From assembly GCF_022605725.1 (NCBI RefSeq), contig NC_065555.1:29312774-29376773 (forward strand): a stretch of 64,000 nt of DNA. The letters run 5' to 3'. The stretch is from Anthonomus grandis grandis. Lineage: Eukaryota; Arthropoda; Insecta; Coleoptera; Curculionidae. Shown piece by piece: positions 23,274 through 32,800 of the stretch; the stretch's first letter is position 1; the number at the start of each line of letters is the position of its first letter. The notes under the pieces are model-generated. The model was not told the origin of the DNA. It worked only from the letters and a program-made list of their open reading frames with translations, and did no database searches. The position numbers and the translations under genes were made by a program.

Positions 23274-23320
23274 ACTGGTGATGCATCCAATTGTAATAAA
23301 TTTGTACTATTTGTAAAATA

Positions 23321-23515
23321 CAGGGTTATTTTAATGACGTTATTCTATTCATGTCCCATAGTGAGTGATTTAGTGCGTGATAACACCCTCTTCGTGATAA
23401 AATTTGGCTTTCCGCCACTCTTAGTGAAAAATATATATCGAAATCCACCCATTTTGCAAAAAACCCAACCATTTTTCGTTAGTTTTAACAAAAGCCGCTA
23501 AACTGCAGAATTACC
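23321..23515 (+). mobile_element. 195-bp inverted-repeat-family element nested in the mariner element
   Basis: It runs from TA-CAGGGTTATTTTAATGACG to CTGCAGAATTACC and matches 1531-1725 (opposite strand) at high identity. It contains a conserved 60-codon open frame also seen at 1545-1748, which is a shadow of repeat identity rather than proof of a gene. It separates the first about 55 codons of the mariner-type transposase from the rest. Confidence 0.75.
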
Positions 23516-23673
23516 ATAAATTTTTCATGAAACCGTTGTGGTACAAGTGATCTAGATGGGACGGCACGGTTAGGATAAAACACGGCAAAATTATCTACCA
23601 CTTCTTGCGCCGACATTCCTCTAATGTAGTTTGAAACCATCTCAAAATGTTCCTCCATAGTGTAAATCGACAT
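23516..23673 (-). pseudogene. Mariner-type transposase, N-terminal fragment
   Basis: MSIYTMEEHFEMVSNYIRG then SAQEVVDNFAVFYPNRAVP and LVPQRFHEKFM, typical for the N-terminal DUF4817-like helical region in this insect transposase group. It starts about 40 bases inside the right TIR and is cut by the 195-bp insertion. Confidence 0.8.
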
Positions 23674-23711
23674 TTTAAAGAGTTTTTGAACAATTTCAAT
23701 GGAGCAATTTA

Positions 23712-23995
23712 AAAATTATTTTGTGTCACTGTCAGATATTTGTCTACCTGCTTTAAAGTGTAAAGGTAATGAAGGTAACGAGGTGCAGAAAAAGCAAACT
23801 TTTTCATCAGAAAAACATATTTTAAATAGGTTTCTCGCAAATTTTTTTGCAAAATAATGGGATTTTTAAAGTCTGTTAACTTAAGCTTCACTTGTTCCAA
23901 GTTTCAATCCTATCGATTAAATAGAACAGGTTCTAACATGGGGTTGAAAATATTACACATAAAACCCTATGACCCGAGATAAAAAAAATGCACTG
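23712..23995 (-). repeat. Right terminal inverted repeat of the mariner-type element
   Basis: Reverse complement of 19989-20273 with only scattered differences, ending GCACTG next to a TA. Confidence 0.9.
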
Positions 23996-23999
23996 TATT

Positions 24000-25456
24000 T
24001 ATGTCAAAGCTTAAATATTTGGATTCATACTATAAATAAACAACTAATAAAAGGAATATGGAATGTGATGGAAAAAAAATGCTGTTGTTATATTTTTAGG
24101 AAATAGTAACATAAGAAAGAAAGAAAATGTGCTATATTACGTAAGACAACAAAATCTTGTGTACAAGCATCCTAAAAACTAAAAAATTCCAAATTCACTT
24201 TAAATTTCAAACAAACATAACTTCTAAAACACTTTACCATAAAATTTACACACATTACCAAAATTAATCATAACAAAACAGATTGAGAAAAAAAAGCATC
24301 TTTTTGATAAATTTCATTAAAAAATAAGTAAAGCTGTCAATAAAACAGAATTTAGAGGAAGTAAATTACATTATTTAACAGGAAACAAAACTAAAACACT
24401 AAAATGATGTCAGAGCACAGGTTAAAAGGTATCATTAAAAAAATTGTCAAGGCTATAATATGCCCTGGATAATAAAAGTGATTTTAATTCCTTTTTGAAT
24501 CTCTTAACTTCTAAAATTTGTCTGATACATAGAGGAACATGGTTGTAAATTTTTTTGCTGAGGTATATAAGTGAGTTCTTCGTGAGGGATGATGTAGGGA
24601 TTGGTAAGGGAAAATCGTTAACCTGGCGAGTCATATGACCAGTGTTAGAGGGAGGTTTAGGACATTTATGAATAAGAGTAGCTGTTTCTAAGATAAAAAG
24701 AGAAAAAAGAGTTAGGATTTTTTGAGATATAAAGAGAGGTTTACAAGAATCTCTTAACCCAGAGGAACATAGGTATCTAACTGCCTTTTTTTGAATCACA
24801 AAAATTATGTTTAATAATCCCTTGTTGCCAAAACCCCAAAAAGGCAAGCCATAACGAAGGTGGGACTCAATAAGAGAAAAGTACACTGAACGTGCAACTA
24901 CCCCTCCCAGCTCATGCCCCGCCATTCTTACTGCAAAGCATCCAGAGGATAATTTTGATGCAAGATTTAGGATATGATCTTCGAAGCGAAGGCGACCATC
25001 AATGGTAATACCAAGGAACTTACAGCTTTCTTTGTTTTGCAAGGGGGAGTTTTCACTAAACATAAGGCCCTGAACGTCACACTTAAATCCCATAATAAAG
25101 GTTTTGCCCACATTAAATACAAGCCTGTTTGCAGCACACCACTCCAATAAAATCTTAAGATCCTTAAAAACCTGGGCTCTAACATTATCAGAATCTCTAT
25201 GATTCCATAAAATGGTGGTATCATCAGCAAACTGAACCACTTTGCCCTGCAGTTTTAATGAACCCAAATCATTTACATAGAGCAAAAATAATAGTGGTCC
25301 TAACACTGAACCCTGAGGTACTCCAGTTTTAAGGGATCTGGAATCAGATAAACATCCAGATACTGTAACTCTTTGGGTACGATTAGACAGATAGGATTCC
25401 AGCCATTGCAATGCCACACCTCTAAAGCCATAATTATTGATCTTAGACAGCAGCAA
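24000..25456 (-). mobile_element. 5'-truncated CR1-like non-LTR element
   Basis: It encodes a 344-codon open C-terminal RT half (25456-24422): KINNYGFRGVALQWLESYL, TGVPQGSVLGPLLFLLYVND, QFADDTTILW, thumb, ending YYSLDNFFND. It is close to the copy at 20802-22730. The 3' end runs to the TA of the mariner-type element near 23996 and includes CTTTGACATAAA. Confidence 0.85.
24422..25456 (-). CDS. Reverse transcriptase, C-terminal half (open frame of truncated CR1-like element)
   Basis: 344 codons beginning within the palm and containing the catalytic FADD. It lacks the fingers and endonuclease. The frame is intact, so the insertion is young, but it is 5'-truncated and not expected to be functional. 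Confidence 0.8.
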   Translation of the reverse strand: MLLSKINNYGFRGVALQWLESYLSNRTQRVTVSGCLSDSRSLKTGVPQGSVLGPLLFLLYVNDLGSLKLQGKVVQFADDTTILWNHRDSDNVRAQVFKDLKILLEWCAANRLVFNVGKTFIMGFKCDVQGLMFSENSPLQNKESCKFLGITIDGRLRFEDHILNLASKLSSGCFAVRMAGHELGGVVARSVYFSLIESHLRYGLPFWGFGNKGLLNIIFVIQKKAVRYLCSSGLRDSCKPLFISQKILTLFSLFILETATLIHKCPKPPSNTGHMTRQVNDFPLPIPTSSLTKNSLIYLSKKIYNHVPLCIRQILEVKRFKKELKSLLLSRAYYSLDNFFNDTF

Positions 25457-25691
25457 AATACTGAAGGTTTTTACAATATAAGGAATTTTAAAAGTCTCTT
25501 TACTTTTGTCTAATAGTGTATATTAAAATAGTGGTATAAAACAGTACAAGTAGGTTTTAAACACCTTAAGCTAGGAAATGGGGACCATAAAACTTTAAAT
25601 CCAGTAAATTTTAAATACAAACCCAAAGGATAGTATTCTTTGCAAGTTTGCCACAAATACACTTAAATATTCTGTTAAAAAAAAAAATTAC

Positions 25692-25785
25692 CTGAGAGTA
25701 ATGCTATGCTTAGTTGGTCTGTATTTAGCTGTACATATTTTCCTAAATAGTTATTTAGGACCCAAGTAGCTAACCCTTCCAGCAT
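25692..25785 (-). CDS. Vps13D: Vps13D coding exon 1 (start codon)
   Basis: ATG at 25785 followed by MLEGLATWVLNNYLGKYV and LNTDQLSIALLS, the very conserved first 31 residues of VPS13 proteins, then one G of a split codon and donor GTAATT. VPS13D is a rod-like lipid-transfer protein linking ER to mitochondria or peroxisomes, and the N-terminal chorein domain takes lipid from the ER. The start is fixed by family conservation and by an acceptor (TATTTCAG) 27 bases upstream of the ATG. Confidence 0.95.
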
Positions 25786-25989
25786 CTTTTATTATTTATC
25801 ATTTACCATCATCTGAAATACAGCCACTGTTATAGGAAAAGTTTGGAATTTTATTGACATGTTTTTGTAAGGTAAATATATAATAATTTATAATTAACCC
25901 CTATTGATTTTTTTTGCTTTTTTTTAGCAATATACAGATAAAAAGCCAAAAATACAAGCATTTAAAATTAAAAGAAAAATAGTGCTCAC

Positions 25990-26060
25990 CTGAAATATTT
26001 GGACGAAAAAACCGACTTTGAAACCAATTATTTTACTAGAACTTTGTACCCTTGCAGGAC
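25990..26060 (-). other. Vps13D: Vps13D non-coding first exon (3' boundary seen)
   Basis: Donor CAG/GTGAGCAC at 25990/25989 pairs with the acceptor before 25812, removing a 177-bp 5' UTR intron. The upstream limit (transcription start) is not defined, so the end coordinate given here is a guess. Confidence 0.5.
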
Positions 26061-26420
26061 AACATCATTAATTGCACGTTTTAATGTCCTTAAATAACCG
26101 TGTCACAATTTTTGCAACGAGAAATCACACAAATTATTATTATTATTTATAAATTACAAAATATTGTCTCAGACAGATGATTTCATTCATTCACGAGATT
26201 TACGTAAATACAAATGACCTTGACAGTTGACAAATAAAATTTGACAATTATGAATATAGATATAAAGGTGCGGCTATCACAAAAAGTACATCAAGCGACT
26301 TACGACTATGCGCTAACAACGCAACATTTTGCGCACTATTTCTAAAAATAACTGATTATTATTCGATCAAACGAATTTACCTGTGAAGTTCGATCGTAAT
26401 TATATGAGGCGCTTCGTTCT
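26060..26420 (-). promoter_or_regulatory. Likely Vps13D promoter region
   Basis: Position only: TE-free sequence directly upstream of the non-coding exon, less AT-rich around 26270-26420 than its neighbours. No TATA box or initiator could be assigned with confidence. Confidence 0.3.
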
Positions 26421-26728
26421 CGAAATTACTAAATTAGAAAAGTATGTAGCAGTTTAAAAACTTGCATAATAAACGTTAAGAAAATGTTTCGTTCTTGATT
26501 TTATTAAGGCAAATCAAACATAAGTAGAAACTTAAAATCAAAAGTTAGTATTCTAATATAGATTTTAGCTATTTTCAAAACTCAAACTCAAACTCAAAAA
26601 TGCTCTATTGTCAATATAAACATAGAAGTTGTAGACAAAGCCAATAGACTGTACATTAAAGGAATAAAAACGAGAAACTAATTTAAAATAAAATAAAATT
26701 ATATAAAACTTTGAAAAATACTTAAATG

Positions 26729-29497
26729 CTAATCATTAAAAAATTCACCTAAACTATAGTACGCTTTACTGGCAAGAAATATTTTCGTCCTTGTACGTAG
26801 GCTTTTTTCAGTCTTAAGTTGTCTTATTTCTAGTGGAAGTTTATTAAACAGCTTTCTACCTCCATATATGATAGAGCTACGGACAAGTTCAAAATGAGGA
26901 ATGGGTAGCCTCAACAAATAATTTTTCGCTCGCGTATTATAGTAATTAAATAATAAAATAATAATTCGCGTATTATAGTGGCTTCCTAAGTGGAGTTCCT
27001 GTTTATATTTTCTAAAAACTAAGCAAACTGTTTCCAAAATAAAGATACAACACAGGGTTAAAATATTATGACTTACAAAAAGCGGGCGACATGAGTGACG
27101 AGGCTTGGCCCCACATAGATATCTAATGGCCCTTTTCTGGAGTACAAACACTGAACTAAAAAGTGAATTTGAACATGAACCCCAAAAGCAAATTCCATAT
27201 CGAAGGTGCGACTCGATAATCGCGAAGTATGCAGATCTGACGATGGAGAAATTAAGACTGGTGGCAATAACCCTTAGGGCGTAGCAGCCTGCTGAGACTT
27301 TTCTACATACATTCACAATATGGTCTTCAAATTTAAGGAACTTGTCTATGGAAAGACCCAAAAACTTACTGAACGGTGGCATGGTGATGGCTTCATTATT
27401 TAAACATATATCATTTGTATTACATTTAAAATTAAGGATATTTGTTTTGGAAACATTAAATGTCAAAAAATTTGCATCACACCAGTCTTTTATTTTTAAC
27501 AAATCTGCACGTATATTGGCCTCCATTTGAGAAACATCAGAATCGTGCCAGAGGATGGTGGTATCATCGGCAAACAATGTAAATTTGCCAGTTACTTGCA
27601 GTTGTGGCAGATCGTTCACATAAATGAGAAAAAGTAAAGGACCAAGTACTGATCCTTGCGAAACGCCCACATTTATATTAAGTTCCTTAGAGATACCACC
27701 ATTAAATTTGACAACCTGGACACGATTTAATAAGTAGGAACGAAACCACTCAAGGGCAGTTCCTCTGAAACCATAGAGCTCCAGTTTCATCAGCAGCACT
27801 CTGTGACTCACGCAGTCAAATGCCTTGGACAAGTCACAGAATACCGCTGCTGCAACTTCACCAACATTCAGTCGGTTGTACAGGTGCTCTAGAAAGCTAA
27901 AGATAGCATCATTTGTGCTCACAGACTCACGAAAGCCAAACTGCTGAAGACTCAATAGGCCAAACCTATTTAAAAATGAAACCATCCTCACCTTAACGAG
28001 CCGTTCCACTATCTTGGCTAAAGTAGGCAATAACGCTATAGGTCTAAAGTTAGAAGGACAGTCGCGATCGCCACCCTTGTAAAGAGGAACAATCACTGCT
28101 CTTTTTAAGCACTCTGGGAAAACTCCAGACATACATGAAAAGTTAATTGACTCGGCCAAGACTTGCAAAGCAACAAGAGGTAAAGCAGAAAATATTTTAA
28201 GAGAAAGCCCATCCCAACCTGATGAATTCTTATTCTTAATATTAACCATTAACTTTTTAAGCTCTTCTACACTTGTGGGGGCAAAAAAAAAAGATTCGGC
28301 TACTACCACATAGCTGAGATAGCTCCTGGGATCTATTTTTTGTGAGAGATTGGCTGCAAGGTTACTAGCAATATCACAGTAGAAGGAATTGAGGACATTG
28401 GAATCTAAGGTACTTGGAATAACCAATACAAAATTATTTTTGCCCCTTAGCTCATTTAAAATCTTCCAAGACTCTTTTGCTCTGTTAGAGCAATTATTTA
28501 TCCTCCTTTGAAAGTAGGTCCACTTAGCCATTTTGATTGAGTTTCTGTAAATCTTGCGGTATCTGTTATAATAATTTAAAAATGTTGCATTGTTCATAGC
28601 GTATTTGTAAAAAAAAGAGCGCATATTTTTCCCAGATACTCGTAAACCCTTAGTATACCAAGGTTTTCTATTTTGTTTCTTAATATTGACAACAGGAAAA
28701 GCAGTGTTAAAATTGTTTAATACTATTTGATGAAAGCTATGCAGTGGGTTAACAGTAGTCAATACATTATTCCAACTTGACATATTGCAAAGCAAGGAGA
28801 ATTTGCGGAAATTAGCTCTAGCATAAAGTCTATCGCGTGCAAACTTATTCTCATTAGCTGCACTATTAAGCTTTACTAATCCCACTATTGCCTCATGGTC
28901 AGACAAACCGGCATTGATTGTTGTACATTGATTTTCATGTTGGTTAAAATTCGTACAGAAGTAATCTATCAGTGAGGAAGAAAATGGTGAAATCCGGGTT
29001 AGCTGATCCACGTGCATCTTAAAATGAAATGAGTTTAACAGATTAAAAAGCATTCGATTTGATCCATTAGATTTGTCTAAAAAATTTACATTAATATCGC
29101 CAGTCAGAATCAACATCGCATTAACCGAAATTTCACTTAAGAGGATCTCCAACTTTTCTAAAAACAAATCTAAATTACCAGATGGAGATCGATACAATCC
29201 TAAAATATACAAATTTAACTTACTGCTAAATACAATAGAAACCTCGCACACCTTTTCAATCAATAGATGATCAAATCTGTCAATAGTAATAAACACAAAT
29301 TTAATTAAAAAAGCTTTCTCTAACATAATAAGAGTACCACCATGTGTATATTGCTTGCGTGAAAATTTGGAAATTAGTACATAACCAGGGATATCAATAG
29401 GCTCGTCAGACCTCAACCAGTGTTCAACAAGAATTACCACACTAGGAAAGTTAACCGATTCTAAAAACAGTTCCAATTCGCTAACTTTTGAACGCAC
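26729..29497 (-). CDS. ORF2 of CR1-like element: endonuclease and reverse transcriptase
   Basis: 922 codons without stop. Endonuclease (residues 1-220): VVILVEHWLRSDEP, GGTLIM, LYRSPSG, LTGDINVNF, AGLSDHEAIV. Linker: KPWYTKGLRVSGKNMRSF. RT (about 380-750): SSGWDGLSLKIF, NFRPIALLPTLAKIVERL, FCDLSKAFDCVSH, VGVSQGSVLGPLLFLIYVND, LFADDTTILW. The frame opens upstream of the first ATG (LAFLNVQSV precedes it), so the true start is about 30 residues earlier. Near residue 860 a tandem duplication repeats YNTR without breaking the frame. Confidence 0.9.
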   Translation of the reverse strand: MRSKVSELELFLESVNFPSVVILVEHWLRSDEPIDIPGYVLISKFSRKQYTHGGTLIMLEKAFLIKFVFITIDRFDHLLIEKVCEVSIVFSSKLNLYILGLYRSPSGNLDLFLEKLEILLSEISVNAMLILTGDINVNFLDKSNGSNRMLFNLLNSFHFKMHVDQLTRISPFSSSLIDYFCTNFNQHENQCTTINAGLSDHEAIVGLVKLNSAANENKFARDRLYARANFRKFSLLCNMSSWNNVLTTVNPLHSFHQIVLNNFNTAFPVVNIKKQNRKPWYTKGLRVSGKNMRSFFYKYAMNNATFLNYYNRYRKIYRNSIKMAKWTYFQRRINNCSNRAKESWKILNELRGKNNFVLVIPSTLDSNVLNSFYCDIASNLAANLSQKIDPRSYLSYVVVAESFFFAPTSVEELKKLMVNIKNKNSSGWDGLSLKIFSALPLVALQVLAESINFSCMSGVFPECLKRAVIVPLYKGGDRDCPSNFRPIALLPTLAKIVERLVKVRMVSFLNRFGLLSLQQFGFRESVSTNDAIFSFLEHLYNRLNVGEVAAAVFCDLSKAFDCVSHRVLLMKLELYGFRGTALEWFRSYLLNRVQVVKFNGGISKELNINVGVSQGSVLGPLLFLIYVNDLPQLQVTGKFTLFADDTTILWHDSDVSQMEANIRADLLKIKDWCDANFLTFNVSKTNILNFKCNTNDICLNNEAITMPPFSKFLGLSIDKFLKFEDHIVNVCRKVSAGCYALRVIATSLNFSIVRSAYFAIIESHLRYGICFWGSCSNSLFSSVFVLQKRAIRYLCGAKPRHSCRPLFVSHNILTLCCIFILETVCLVFRKYKQELHLGSHYNTRIIILLFNYYNTRAKNYLLRLPIPHFELVRSSIIYGGRKLFNKLPLEIRQLKTEKSLRTRTKIFLASKAYYSLGEFFND

Positions 29498-29517
29498 AGA
29501 TTGAACATTAAGAAATG

Positions 29518-30874
29518 CTAGGGAAACTTGATTATGGTGGGAGTTTCTATTAAAAAAGAAGTTCCAATAGCAAGGGTGTCTATAGATTGGTCTAGTTGAG
29601 TCGTAACCGAAGACCTACCTTCGACCAAGGGTGTATCGCTGATTATCCCACTATTGCTAATACCTAAAGATGCTAATACTAATTTGGAAGACAGAAAAGT
29701 ATTTTTAACATATAAAGATAAAAGTTTGCACATAGATTTGGCAGAGTGACGGTACCTAAAATTTTGTCTGACATCAGTAATTATTCTCACAGAAAAAATA
29801 CAGTTGAATACAGATGAAAAAATTCATAAAATGAATTGTATTATAATATCTGCTTTTTGAGCACTTATTAAAATCGCATTTAATACAAACAATTACATTA
29901 GTTATCCTTCCCATTGATAGCAAGGATTTTATTTGGGAAAAAGATGGCAATGTACAAGAAAAATCAAGACAAACAACAACAACATCATTCTTCGTATAGT
30001 TAACAATTAGCGGAAACGCATAATTACATAAGGTCTGGGCTGAAACATTACTAAACACATAACCACAGGTGTTGTATGACGAGCTCAGAATGCCTGAGAG
30101 AAGAGAAGAGAAACCTCTGGCACTAGAATCACCATAAATTAGTACATTTGATTTTGCTCGTGGGTTGAAATGCGCTTTTGCTAAGCAGTTTGTAGATTTT
30201 GATTGAAGATTTGTATACGTCAAATCTTTTAAGTTACTGCTAGCGTTTCTATTTAGAGACAGGATAGCCTTCTCCGCTTCAAGAGTTTTAATTGATGTTA
30301 ATATGTGCGTATTAATACAATTTAAGCTTTCAATCTCTGTCTGCATACTCTTAATCTTGTTTTCAGTTTCCTTTTCAAGCATTGTAATGGTATTAATCAA
30401 ATTTTGATTAAGATCACTTAGCTCTTTTATCTTCTCTAAAAGTTCCTCATTTACCCTAGTATATGAATCCACTTGTAGCTGTACTTCTTTCTCTTTAGTT
30501 TTTAGATTCTGAATTTCATTCCTTAACCCATTTTTTTGTTCATTTAAAGTTGCAATATGCAAAGAAAAATTAGCTTCTGCCTGTGAAACCTCGTCCTCAA
30601 ATACTTGACTATTTCTACGCAGTCTCTCTAAATACCTGTCCTTTCCTTCCAGCTCCTTTAGCAAATGTTTAATTTTTTCGTCATATATCCTATTTTTACT
30701 CTCTCTTTCATTGTGACTATTTTGACATTGCTCTGAACATAAAATTTTGTAAACTCCTATTTTTGCCACTTCTGTCAATCTTTCCAAACAACTTGGATGA
30801 AAAACAGAGTTGCAGACTATACAAATATAATTTAAAAAGAGCTTATTTTTACAACACTTAAAACTGCGAGACAT
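29518..30874 (-). pseudogene. ORF1 of CR1-like element: zinc finger, coiled coil, SGNH esterase-like
   Basis: N-terminal Cys-rich finger (CCKNKLFLNYICIVCNSVFHPSC then CSEQC, PHD-like spacing), a long coiled coil (about residues 55-220), then an esterase-like domain with the nucleophile motif IYGDSSARGF and YTKNDVVVVCLDFS. One frameshift near 29785 moves the C-terminal part (RYRHSAKSM, possible catalytic His) to a second frame ending at 29518. PHD plus SGNH domains in ORF1 are known in CR1-clade elements. It would coat retrotransposon RNA. Confidence 0.82.
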
Positions 30875-30984
30875 CCTGTACTATTAAAATATTAAATTGA
30901 TTTAAAACTTAATACATAAATTTACATAAAATTATTGATCTACCTATTCAATTCAGCAGATAATAATAAATGTATTTTAAAACG

Positions 30985-31362
30985 CCAAATAAATTCCCAG
31001 CAGCCTGGCCCAGTGCAACCACCTACTCAGTTCAGTGGCAGAACAAAGGTCAAGTTTCAGGGAAGTCAGGTCAGTCCAGCAATACAGGAAAAACCAACGC
31101 ACTTCGAAAAAACAAGCACACGAGTGCGATGAACCTAGAAATACCAAACAGACCAAACCAAAACTATTTAAATGCCAAACAAATTCCCAGCAACTTTGCC
31201 CAGTGCAACCACCTACTCAGTTCAGGGGCAGGACAAGGTCAAGTTCCAGGGATGGCAGGTCAGTTTTGAAATACACGAGGTAAACGCACGTCAAAAAAAC
31301 AAACACACGAGTGCGGTGAACTTTAGAAAATCAAACAGACCGAACAAATCAATACAAAACAA
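30985..31362 (-). repeat. Two tandem 190-bp repeats in the 5' region of the CR1-like element
   Basis: 30985-31174 and 31175-31362 align along their whole length (shared strings include AAATTCCCAGCA, CAGTGCAACCACCTACTCAGT, and CACACGAGTGCG). They lie just upstream of ORF1 on the minus strand, where a promoter-bearing 5' UTR is expected. Confidence 0.85.
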
Positions 31363-31399
31363 TTGAGCAATTACCGGCAAACGCGTAGAACGAAAACAC

Positions 31400-32800
31400 A
31401 ACCGTTCAGCACGACTACGATACTACTCAGAAGAGGTAAATCTAAAAAGATCAGGATAGTCTACATCCAAATTAAAATACGAAATACGGACATGAATCTT
31501 AAAAGTATTTGTTTAAAAAATAATTCTGAATCTAAAATTAATAATAGAAAAATCCTGTGATAATGTTGCTTCTAAAGGTCACTGGTAGCACGTAGTAAAA
31601 GTCTGAGAATGCTGACACCAGCCGGCAGTTTTCCTTATCGTGTTTAATAAAATTTCTTTCCTATAAGCGGCTGAAGTAGCCGCATTTTTTACGGAGTAGG
31701 AAGAAAATACCTTAGTATTTCTGCCTCCCTTAAAGTAGTTAAATTTAGTAAGTAGTAATGTTAAAATCAGAGGTATCCAAACTTAGAAATCTAAATCATA
31801 AAGTTAAATATGATCTGATACTGACTGATGATACTGACTGATGGGCCTGATCATGATTCATCTATGGCTGAAACAAAGAACAAAGCCAAGCGATTGGAGA
31901 ACGAGCATTCAAGACGGTTGAAAACTGTAGAAGGAAAAACTGTAAAAAAAATGTATAAATTTGTGTTTTGTGTTTATAACTGTGGTAAAAATATGTATAA
32001 ATACTTGGAAAACTATCCAAATCATGTACAAACTATTTTTTGTTTGATGATGTAGTTTAAAGCATCGATTCTTTTATAAAAGACTTAACAAAATCGAAGT
32101 TTGTAGTGGTTTTCGCTGGGTTAAACAATGCAGATGTTTTAAATAAAACTATATCTACATTGCCAGACAAATGTTTCTTTACCAGTCTATTTATCAGTAC
32201 ATATTTGCAAAATATTACCAATAGGTTTTAATTTATAAATAGTAAAATTTTTCATTGTATGTCAAAATTATGTTTTTATTCGAATAATATAAGATTTGTT
32301 GATTTACAGGATAGATTTAGGACTATATGTTCTAATCGGAATAGTATTTGTTTGAACTTATTAATTTTGTTGTAGCTTGTTAACTTTATAATAACTTTGA
32401 CAAATGCAAGACCCTCACTTATGTGGAAATAGACCTCACTTACCAACCTTTGCAATGTTATCTTGGAGTATTCAGAGAATTTGAATGATGGCTCTGCAAT
32501 TGTGTCTCCAGATGCTAATGTTTATTCGAATTTAGCTTTTTTAAAAAGGCTTCAGCCTCCACCACCTTTTAAAATCTAGATAAAGTATCTTTTTTAGTGT
32601 TGAATATTCAATCAATCCGCAATAAAACAGATGAATTGACTATATTTCTTGAATACCATAATTAACCGGATTTGTTATGTATAACAGAACACTGGTTGCG
32701 AGTTGATGAGTCAATATTTATCCCTGATTACTTAATTATGCCTTGTTTTCGCAGACCTGTTACAAAGGGAGGGGTACAGCATTCATGATTTATTACTAAC
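31400..32800 (+). mobile_element. Degenerate CR1-like element, ORF1 and endonuclease start only
   Basis: Plus-strand remnants of an ORF1 coiled coil (31740-31960), an esterase-like part (KFVVVFAGLNNADVLNKT near 32095) and the endonuclease start (LNIQSIRNKTDELTIFLE near 32595, LLCITEHWLRVDES near 32680, FRRPVTKGG near 32750). It ends near 32800 with no RT, so it is truncated at the 3' side, unlike most copies. It is head-to-head with the minus-strand CR1-like element. Confidence 0.7.

Larger units (their letters stand above)
19989..23995 (-). mobile_element. Tc1/mariner-type transposon with 285-bp TIRs and nested insertions
   Basis: Termini CAGTGCATTTTTTTT..., flanked by TA on both sides (19987-19988 and 23996-23997). 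Left TIR 19989-20273 and right TIR 23712-23995 are near identical. Transposase pieces on the minus strand run from 23673 to about 20330, interrupted by a 195-bp inverted-repeat element (23321-23515) and a 5'-truncated CR1-like element (20739-22925). The transposase is of the insect type with a paired-like helix-turn-helix and an SPDLSPLD motif. The part holding the second catalytic Asp is missing. Confidence 0.88.
2877..25990 (-). other. Vps13D: Vps13D gene, 5' part (continues off left edge)
   Basis: Five coding exons (25785-25692, 10708-10518, 10458-10279, 7396-7148, 3050-2877) give the first 296 residues. Introns: 5' UTR 177 bp, then 14,983, 59, 2882 and 4097 bp. All junctions are GT-AG with matching phases. 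The long introns hold nearly only TEs. Several thousand further residues are expected beyond base 1. Orthology to VPS13D rather than A/C rests mainly on the exon at 2877-3050. Confidence 0.88.
26575..31362 (-). mobile_element. Nearly complete CR1-like non-LTR retrotransposon
   Basis: Minus strand, 5' to 3': two tandem 190-bp repeats (31362-30985), ORF1 (30874-29774, plus the 29790-29518 frame), ORF2 with endonuclease and RT fully open (29497-26729), 3' UTR and a tail of TTTGAG repeats at 26578-26595. ORF1 stop and ORF2 overlap near 29520. It lies between Vps13D and mRpL1. The open ORF2 and intact 5' region make it the best-preserved retrotransposon here. Confidence 0.9.

Noticed and set aside
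23268..23501. A 60-codon frame conserved between 1545-1748 and 23268-23501
   Set aside because: The similarity is at the DNA level over the whole inverted-repeat element, borders included. It has no start context or known domain, so it is repeat identity, not a gene.
30935..31366. Several overlapping open frames on the plus strand
   Set aside because: They run through two 190-bp tandem repeats on the strand opposite to the retrotransposon. They contain no known domain and differ in frame between units.
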